This document shows positions 58,796 through 64,000 of a stretch of DNA of 64,000 nucleotides, one piece after another (within the stretch, counting starts at the first letter, position 1; every line of letters begins with the position of its first letter). Origin of the DNA: JAPOXR01 sp965214695 (GTDB lineage: Bacteria > Pseudomonadota > Alphaproteobacteria > Rhodobacterales > Rhodobacteraceae); NCBI GenBank assembly GCA_965214695.1, contig OZ243967.1, forward strand, positions 1,364,001-1,428,000, read 5' to 3'. The notes under the pieces are model-generated. The model was not told the DNA's origin. It saw only the letters and a list, made by a program, of their open reading frames with translations, and ran no database searches. The position numbers and the translations under genes are program-made.

Positions 58796-58934
58796 GCTGG
58801 CCATGGCGGCGGGACCTCGTCCTGCTTGCTGCACGGCAGACCCGCATCAACGGTTGTTCGGCGCAACCCACTTGATGTCCGGACACATTTCCGGAACTGT
58901 GGCACCGTGTAGCACGTTGCCGGGGGCTTTGCAG

Positions 58935-59711
58935 ATGACACGGGAGAGTGGCCGCATCGTGTTGCTGACCGGTGCCTCGAGGGGCATCGGCGCCGCGATT
59001 GCACGGTCGCTGCTCGAGTCCCGGTTCCGTGTCATTCTGCATCATCGGGGACGGCCCGGGAGCCTTGCCGGGGCCAGGAAGGTCGCCAATGGCTTCGGGG
59101 ACGAGGCGTGTGCCCTGCTGGCCGCGGATTTCGAGGACAATGACGCCACCGAGCAGCTGTGGCACGACGCGGTGTCGGTCTGGGGGCGGGTCGACACCCT
59201 GGTCCTCAATGCCGCAACCATGATCCCGTCCGGCGGAATCGGCGACAGCGACGCCGCCTGGACCCATGCCTGGAACACCCAGCTGCAGGTCAATGTCCGG
59301 GCACCCTCGCTGCTGATGCGCGGCGCCGTCCGACATTTCCAGCAACAGGGAGGCGGCGTGATCATCACCATGTCCAGCTGGGTTGCCCAGCAAGGCGTCA
59401 CCAACCCCTCCATGCTGGCCTATGCCGCCTCAAAGGGCGCAATTCGCGCCGCCGCCCAATCCATCGCCCGAGGCTATGCCAGGGACAACATCCTGAGTCA
59501 CATCATCGCACCGGGTATCGTGCGGACCAGGATGTCCGAGGATTTTGCCGCCTTGCAGGGTGGCGAGGACGCGGTCACCGCGTCGCTGGCAATGGGGGAA
59601 TGGGTGCCGCCATCGGAGGTTGCCGAACTGGTAACATTCCTTGCGGCCGGCACATCGAGGCACCTGTCGGGTGCCACCCTCGACGTGAACGGCGCAACCT
59701 ACATACGATAG
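58935..59711 (+). CDS. SDR family oxidoreductase
   Basis: 258 aa. The cofactor motif is VLLTGASRGIGAAIARSLLE, the NNAG position reads LVLNAATMIPSG, and the catalytic Ser-Tyr-Lys lie in MSSWVAQQGVTNPSMLAYAA with SKG. The C-terminus GATLDVNGATYIR is usual. Start at ATG 58935 in the frame of the first strand. It is the first gene of an operon with a SnoaL-like protein, a deacetylase-like protein, an ATP-NAD kinase-like protein and glycine dehydrogenase. Substrate unknown. Confidence 0.88.
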   Translation: MTRESGRIVLLTGASRGIGAAIARSLLESRFRVILHHRGRPGSLAGARKVANGFGDEACALLAADFEDNDATEQLWHDAVSVWGRVDTLVLNAATMIPSGGIGDSDAAWTHAWNTQLQVNVRAPSLLMRGAVRHFQQQGGGVIITMSSWVAQQGVTNPSMLAYAASKGAIRAAAQSIARGYARDNILSHIIAPGIVRTRMSEDFAALQGGEDAVTASLAMGEWVPPSEVAELVTFLAAGTSRHLSGATLDVNGATYIR

Positions 59712-59719
59712 GAGGCATC

Positions 59720-60226
59720 ATGGACAGCATGCGCATCGCCGACCGCCTTCGGATCGAGGAGACGCTGGTCAGCTATTGCCTGTACCTGGACCGGATGGAC
59801 CTGGCCTCGCTGGCCGGGCTGTTTACCGGCGATTGCGTCGTCGATTACGGTGACGATCCCCGACTGCAATCGACCAGCCCGGATTGCCTGGCCAAGTCGC
59901 TGGAGCGCATGTGGCGCTGGACCCGTACTTCGCACCATCTCTCCAACATCCTGGTCGATTTTGTCGGCCGCGACACTGCCCATTGCACCAGCTACGTTCA
60001 TGCCTGGCACGAGCGCGCCGACGGCACGAGTGCAACCATTCTCGGCCAGTATCACGACACCGTCATCCGTCGCGCCGATCGCTGGCGCATCCACCGCCGC
60101 CGGATGGTGATGAACGGCTGCGATGCCGGCTTCACGGTGCCGATAAATCGGCTGCACCGGCAGGGGCCGCCGGATGGCTGGACCGCCCCGGACATTGACA
60201 GGCCAGCATCCATGCTGCCGGATTGA
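59720..60226 (+). CDS. SnoaL-like / nuclear transport factor 2-like protein
   Basis: 168 aa, with GGAGG five bases before the ATG. RLRIEETLVSYCLYLDRMDL, LAGLFTGDCVVDYGDD and HHLSNILVDFVGRDTAHCTS give the cone-shaped NTF2-like fold found in SnoaL-type isomerases/hydratases and in dioxygenase beta subunits. The HADGTSATILGQYHDTVIR-type strand fits. It follows the SDR after 8 nt. It may be an enzyme for a small cyclic or phenolic acid, or a binding partner; not determined. Confidence 0.75.
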   Translation: MDSMRIADRLRIEETLVSYCLYLDRMDLASLAGLFTGDCVVDYGDDPRLQSTSPDCLAKSLERMWRWTRTSHHLSNILVDFVGRDTAHCTSYVHAWHERADGTSATILGQYHDTVIRRADRWRIHRRRMVMNGCDAGFTVPINRLHRQGPPDGWTAPDIDRPASMLPD

Positions 60227-60245
60227 ACGGGAAAGTGCCAGGCCC

Positions 60246-61070
60246 ATGACCCCGAATGCGCGTTCCGCATGGGAGATGGAAGAGCCGGAATGGCGAGCAT
60301 TGATCAACCGGGTTCGTGCCGGGCGGACCCTGAAGCCCGCAGCCTGGCCCGGAGGCGCCTGCGCCGCCGCGGCCCTGCCCTTCGATTGTGATCACGAAGC
60401 CTGCGAACCGGGCACCGGTGGCCGGTCGGTCGGGCGCCTCGCATGGGGGGAATTTGGTCGCCGTGTCGGCGTGCCGCGAATACTCGCATGCCTTGCAAGG
60501 CACGAGGTGACAGCAAGTTTCTTTATGCATGGCTGGATCCACGAAAACAATTCCCGGCTGACGGCCGACCAGGAGCGCTGGCTGATGCTGCGTGCGTTCG
60601 AGACGCTGGAGACGACAACCGGCACGGCGCAGGTCTGGTTCCGCTCGGCAGGTTGGGATATCGGGCCCGGAGCCATGCGCATCGCCGGGGAGCTCGGCCT
60701 GTCATATGACAGCTCCATGATTGCCGACGAGTCCTGCTATGAAATCCTCGTCGATGGCAAGCCGGCCGGGGTGGCCAAGGTGCCGGTCGAATGGTTGCGG
60801 GACGATGCCGATTACCTGATGTTCAACCGGTCGACCCCGGCCACCCGGCCCTGTGCCACACTTGACGACGTCTTCGGCTTATTCAGGCGCGAATTCGACG
60901 CCGCGTTCGACGAGGGCGGGCTGTTTCAGCTGGTGATGCATCCCTTCGTCATCGGCTACCGCTTCCGGACCCGGATCCTCGAGGCGTTGATTCGCCATGC
61001 ACGGGATCGGGGACAGATCTGGTTCGCCGGCCATGCCGAGACTTCCGCCTACGTGAAACAGCATGGCTGA
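60246..61070 (+). CDS. NodB-type polysaccharide deacetylase-like protein lacking the His motif
   Basis: 274 aa. SVGRLAWGEFGRRVGVPRIL, SFFMHGWIHENNSRLTADQE, WFRSAGWDIGPGAMRIAGEL and LSYDSSMIADESCYE resemble the group of deacetylase-fold proteins with WGEYGxRVGVPRxLxL. Between ASFF and HGWIHENNSRL about 25-30 residues of the family are missing, including the HExxHH-like metal site; the frame stays open. The gene is complete otherwise and overlaps the next by 8 nt. It could be an inactive fold used for binding, or a gene damaged by an in-frame deletion. Confidence 0.75.
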   Translation: MTPNARSAWEMEEPEWRALINRVRAGRTLKPAAWPGGACAAAALPFDCDHEACEPGTGGRSVGRLAWGEFGRRVGVPRILACLARHEVTASFFMHGWIHENNSRLTADQERWLMLRAFETLETTTGTAQVWFRSAGWDIGPGAMRIAGELGLSYDSSMIADESCYEILVDGKPAGVAKVPVEWLRDDADYLMFNRSTPATRPCATLDDVFGLFRREFDAAFDEGGLFQLVMHPFVIGYRFRTRILEALIRHARDRGQIWFAGHAETSAYVKQHG

Positions 61071-62214
61071 ACCGGTCCCCGTGGGGTTGGTGATCAATCC
61101 GATTGCCGGCATGGGCGGCAGTGTCGGACTAAAGGGAACCGATGGCGAAGGGGTGTTGCGGGAGGCGATCGCCCGCGGTGCATCGCCGGTCGCCGCCATC
61201 CGGGCGGAGCGGGCCCTGCGGGTCCTGCTCCCGGCGGTCGGTAGCCCGGTCCGAATTCGATTCATCGCCGGGCCAGGAGAGCTGGGTGAGAGCCTGCTTG
61301 GCAGGCTGGGATTTCATCCCCGAGCAACCGGAGCCGGCGGTGAGATCACCGGCAGCTGGCGGGGTACGGTCGCAGCCGCCAGGGAGATGGAAAGGATCGG
61401 CGCCCGGCTGATCCTGTTTGCCGGCGGCGATGGCACGGCACGGGACATCTTCGCCGCAATCGGCGACCGGGTGCCGGTTGTCGGCATTCCCTGCGGCGTG
61501 AAGATGTATTCGGGCGTGTTTGCAAGAAGTCCCGAAGCAGCCGGCCACCTGGCCCGGGAATTTGTCGAACGGATCGATGCCGGAGCTGCCATCCGCCTTT
61601 CCTTCCTCGCCGAAGTGATGGACATCGACGAGGAAGCCTACCGGTCAGGACATCTTGCCGCCCGACTGCATGGCTATGCAAGCTGCCCGCGCCTTGCAGT
61701 CCGGCTGCAGGGGCCGAAGATCCGCAATTCACCGGGGCATGATGCCGCCATACGGGCGGCAGCGACAGAGATCGCCGCTGGTATGGTGCCAGACCAGATC
61801 AATGTCGTTGGTCCCGGGCGCTCGGCCGGGGCGGTTCTGGAGGTACTTGGCCTGCAGGGCACGCTGCTGGGAGTTGATGTCGTGCAGGACCGCAGGATGA
61901 TCGGACGTGATGTCAACGCGGACGAAATCGACAGGCTGGCTGGTACCAACCCGACCAGGATCATCCTCGGGGTGATCGGTGGCCAGGGCTACGTGCTCGG
62001 TCGTGGCAACCAGCAGATCGGCGCGGTGCTGATCCGCAGGGCCGGGCGGGACAATCTGGTGATCATCTCCAGCGAGGAGAAGCTTGCACGGCTCGGTGGG
62101 GAGCTCTACGTCGATAGTGGCGATCCGGAGCTTGACCGGGAACTGGAGGGATTCGTCGGGGTGCACACCGGTGCCGGGCGAAAAATGATGATGCGGCTCA
62201 GCGCCGGGCAATGA
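61063..62214 (+). CDS. ATP-NAD kinase family protein, AcoX-like
   Basis: 383 aa. VGLVINPIAGMGGSVGLKGT at the start and LILFAGGDGTARDIFAAIGD (GGDGT) with VVGIPCGVKMYSGVFARSPE are the family landmarks; later GTLLGVDVVQDRRMIGRDVN is specific for the AcoX-like group rather than housekeeping NadK. It binds ATP and an NAD-like ligand; the reaction is not known for this branch. It overlaps the deacetylase-like gene and lies 108 nt before gcvPA. Confidence 0.85.
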   Translation: MAEPVPVGLVINPIAGMGGSVGLKGTDGEGVLREAIARGASPVAAIRAERALRVLLPAVGSPVRIRFIAGPGELGESLLGRLGFHPRATGAGGEITGSWRGTVAAAREMERIGARLILFAGGDGTARDIFAAIGDRVPVVGIPCGVKMYSGVFARSPEAAGHLAREFVERIDAGAAIRLSFLAEVMDIDEEAYRSGHLAARLHGYASCPRLAVRLQGPKIRNSPGHDAAIRAAATEIAAGMVPDQINVVGPGRSAGAVLEVLGLQGTLLGVDVVQDRRMIGRDVNADEIDRLAGTNPTRIILGVIGGQGYVLGRGNQQIGAVLIRRAGRDNLVIISSEEKLARLGGELYVDSGDPELDRELEGFVGVHTGAGRKMMMRLSAGQ

Positions 62215-62322
62215 TGCTGGCGGCGGTTGTGCGTTGCCAGTTCACCCCGTTGGTGCAACATTGCCGGCGTTGCGCGGGGCTCGCGCCCCTGCAACGAACC
62301 GACAACAGGGAGGTAGGATATC

Positions 62323-63735
62323 GTGCCGACAAGCCAGCCATTCGTACATCCGTGGATGGCCAATTCCGGGTCCGACATCAAGGACGAGATGCTGGTCGAG
62401 ACCGGGGTCGCCACCATTGAGGAGCTGTTCAGCCAGATCCCGGAGGACCACCGGCGCAAGCACCCGCTCGATCTTCCACCATCGCTCCGTTCGGAAGCCG
62501 AGCTGCGCCGACATCTCGTCGCCACCCTGGACCGGAATCGGAATGCCGAGCAATATCTGAGTTTCCTGGGTGCAGGATGCTGGCAACACCATGTTCCTGC
62601 CGTGGTCGATGAAATCGTTGGTCGAACCGAGTTCCTGACGCCGGTCTGGGGCTCGCCGCAATCCGATCATGGCCGCAACCAGGCATGGTTCGAATTCAAC
62701 AGCCAGCTTGGCGAATTGCTGCATGCCGACGTGGTTCAGCTCCCGGTCTATAGCTGGGGATGCGCCATCGGCCATGCCGTGCGCATGGCGGCACGCATCA
62801 CCGGTCGCCGCGAGGTGCTGCTCCCCCGTCACATCGATCCCGAACGCCTGGCGGTGGTGCAGTCCTATTGCGAGCCGCCGGACATGCCCGAACATGTCGC
62901 GATCGTGCAGCTGGCGGCCGACGGCATGACCGGTGGTCTTGACCTCGCCGATCTTCGGGCGCGGATCTCGAGCAACACCGCGGCAGTCTATTTCGAGCAA
63001 CCCGGATATCTCGGGGCCATCGACCCGGCCGCCGCCGACATCGCCGCCATCGCCCGCAGCCATGGCGCCGAGACCATCGTCGGCGTCGATCCGATCTCGC
63101 TCGGCATCCTGAAGGCCCCCGGCGATTACGGTGCGGACATCATGGTTGGACCAACGCAGCCCCTGGGGGTGCACATGAATTGCGGTGGCGGGGTCGGCGG
63201 TTTCATGGCCTCCCGCGACGAGGAGAAATATGTCCGGGAGTTCAACGGGTTCCTGGTCTCGATTGCCCCGACCCGCAAGCCGGGGGAATTCGGCTTCGGC
63301 CTGGCCAGCGCCCACCAAACCTCCTACGGAATGCGCGAGGATGGCAAGGACTGGACCGGCAACTCGGTCTATCTCTGGGCAATTGCCGGTGCCGTCTACA
63401 TGTCGCTGCTGGGACCGGAGGGCTTCCGGGAAGTCGGCGAGCTGATCGTGACGCGGGCCAATTACGCCGCCCACCGGCTGGCGCAGATCAACGATGTGCG
63501 CATCGGCAGCACCGGCGGTTTTTTCAAGGAATTCGTCGTCGATTTCAACGCCACCGGCAGGACGGTCAGCCACATCAACCGAAAGCTGCGCAAGCGGCAC
63601 CGAATCTTTGGCGGCAAGGATCTCTCCGCCGAATTCCCGGAAATGGGACAAAGCGCACTCTACTGCGTGACCGAGATTCATTCGCTGGAGGATATCGACC
63701 GGTTGGCACATGCACTCGAGGAGGTCCTGTCATGA
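62323..63735 (+). CDS. gcvPA: Glycine dehydrogenase (decarboxylating) subunit 1, GcvPA
   Basis: 470 aa from GTG with GGGAGG upstream. YLSFLGAGCWQHHVPAVVDE, LTPVWGSPQSDHGRNQAWFE, NSQLGELLHADVVQLPVYSW and YGADIMVGPTQPLGVHMNCG are the known segments of the split P-protein. It is slightly longer than usual (about 450). With GcvPB it decarboxylates glycine on PLP. The ATGA overlap with gcvPB shows co-translation. A second, SDR-linked GcvP pair in some bacteria serves other amino acids, so the substrate may not be plain glycine. Confidence 0.9.
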   Translation: MPTSQPFVHPWMANSGSDIKDEMLVETGVATIEELFSQIPEDHRRKHPLDLPPSLRSEAELRRHLVATLDRNRNAEQYLSFLGAGCWQHHVPAVVDEIVGRTEFLTPVWGSPQSDHGRNQAWFEFNSQLGELLHADVVQLPVYSWGCAIGHAVRMAARITGRREVLLPRHIDPERLAVVQSYCEPPDMPEHVAIVQLAADGMTGGLDLADLRARISSNTAAVYFEQPGYLGAIDPAAADIAAIARSHGAETIVGVDPISLGILKAPGDYGADIMVGPTQPLGVHMNCGGGVGGFMASRDEEKYVREFNGFLVSIAPTRKPGEFGFGLASAHQTSYGMREDGKDWTGNSVYLWAIAGAVYMSLLGPEGFREVGELIVTRANYAAHRLAQINDVRIGSTGGFFKEFVVDFNATGRTVSHINRKLRKRHRIFGGKDLSAEFPEMGQSALYCVTEIHSLEDIDRLAHALEEVLS

Positions 63736-64000
63736 CCGACGACAATCTGCGCCGATACCATTCGGCGGTCTGGTCGGAGCCGGTGATCATGGAAATGGGT
63801 CATCCGGGACGGCGCGGCCAGATCTACCCGGCGCCGGATGAGCGAGTCACCGAAACGGTAGGTACGGCCAGCGAGCTGGTGCCGCCTTCGATGCTGCGGC
63901 AGGATCGTCCGGCCCTGCCGGAGATGACTGAACCCGAGGTGCAGCGGCACTACCTGCATCTTTCGCAGGAGACCCTCGGCATGATGGGTGTCTCGCTGTT
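63732..64000 (+). CDS. gcvPB: Glycine dehydrogenase (decarboxylating) subunit 2, GcvPB, N-terminal part
   Basis: Overlaps gcvPA (ATGA) and runs off the right edge. Visible residues include YHSAVWSEPVIMEMGHPGRR, the VPPSMLRQDRPALPEMTEPE segment and VQRHYLHLSQETLGMMGVS, all in the expected order for GcvPB. The PLP lysine would lie beyond the window. Confidence 0.88.
   Translation, partial: MTDDNLRRYHSAVWSEPVIMEMGHPGRRGQIYPAPDERVTETVGTASELVPPSMLRQDRPALPEMTEPEVQRHYLHLSQETLGMMGVSL

Noticed and set aside
62215..62322. Possible glycine riboswitch before gcvPA
   Set aside because: The 108-nt leader lacks the conserved paired aptamer cores; only a normal ribosome-binding site is seen.

Overview
The window is high-GC chromosomal DNA, most likely from an alphaproteobacterium. 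The best evidence is the block at 30989-35142: a 49-aa basic ORF, murA, a DUF2948 gene, hisD, a UPF0262 gene and a low-molecular-weight phosphatase gene, an order and family mix typical of Alphaproteobacteria. Start codons are often GTG or TTG placed by strong AGGAGG-like sites, and many genes overlap by 1-8 nt. I cannot assign an order or genus.

Layout. 1-4440 (minus strand): a beta-oxidation operon (glutathione S-transferase, thiolase, FadB-like protein, and the 5' end of an acyl-CoA synthetase). 4702-5073: a small Cys-rich protein. 5287-8186: a zinc ABC importer (znuC, znuB, znuA; ZnuA has a 96-residue His/Asp loop), closed by a 10-bp hairpin. 8267-11556: a broken metal permease-HflK-HflC locus with several frameshifts and one nonsense codon. 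11546-12697 (minus): a 10-TM heavy-metal exporter behind a Fur-like box, divergent from two PaaI-type thioesterases and a MATE pump. 15121-16179: pyrD. 16544-18848: a KduD-like SDR, a Rieske oxygenase and a small partner. 19167-20273: a nucleotidyltransferase that looks fused to a HEPN-like domain. 20639: tRNA-Gly. 20745-22520: an ABC exporter. 22904-26928: a SNF2 helicase plus SWIM protein pair. 26929-28870: a gene-poor stretch with two small membrane-protein genes and IS-end-like repeats. 28871-30763: an acyl-CoA synthetase. 30783: tRNA-Thr (minus).

30989-35142 is the conserved cell-wall/histidine block. 35173-36980 (minus) is a pseudouridine salvage pair (PfkB kinase, PsuG). 37371-40478 (minus) is a PLD-DEAD-DUF3427 helicase. 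40644-45436 (minus) is a four-gene operon (EutA-like, M20, M24, PLP enzyme) resembling ectoine-type compatible-solute breakdown. 46022-47364 is an AT-richer island that I read as a toxin-antitoxin-chaperone (TAC) module. 47414-49654 holds two sugar/nucleoside kinases. 50089-57648 (minus) is a 2.5-kaa Calx-beta autotransporter. 57802-58795 is a scar with an IS5-family fragment and an aldo/keto reductase pseudogene. 58935-64000 is an operon ending in gcvPA and the start of gcvPB.

Main points of interest: the TAC module with a SecB-like third gene and a palindromic operator; the recently decayed permease/SPFH locus beside an intact zinc importer; the M24 protein that has lost its metal ligands; a NodB-type deacetylase lacking its His motif; and the very large Calx-beta autotransporter next to mobile-element debris.
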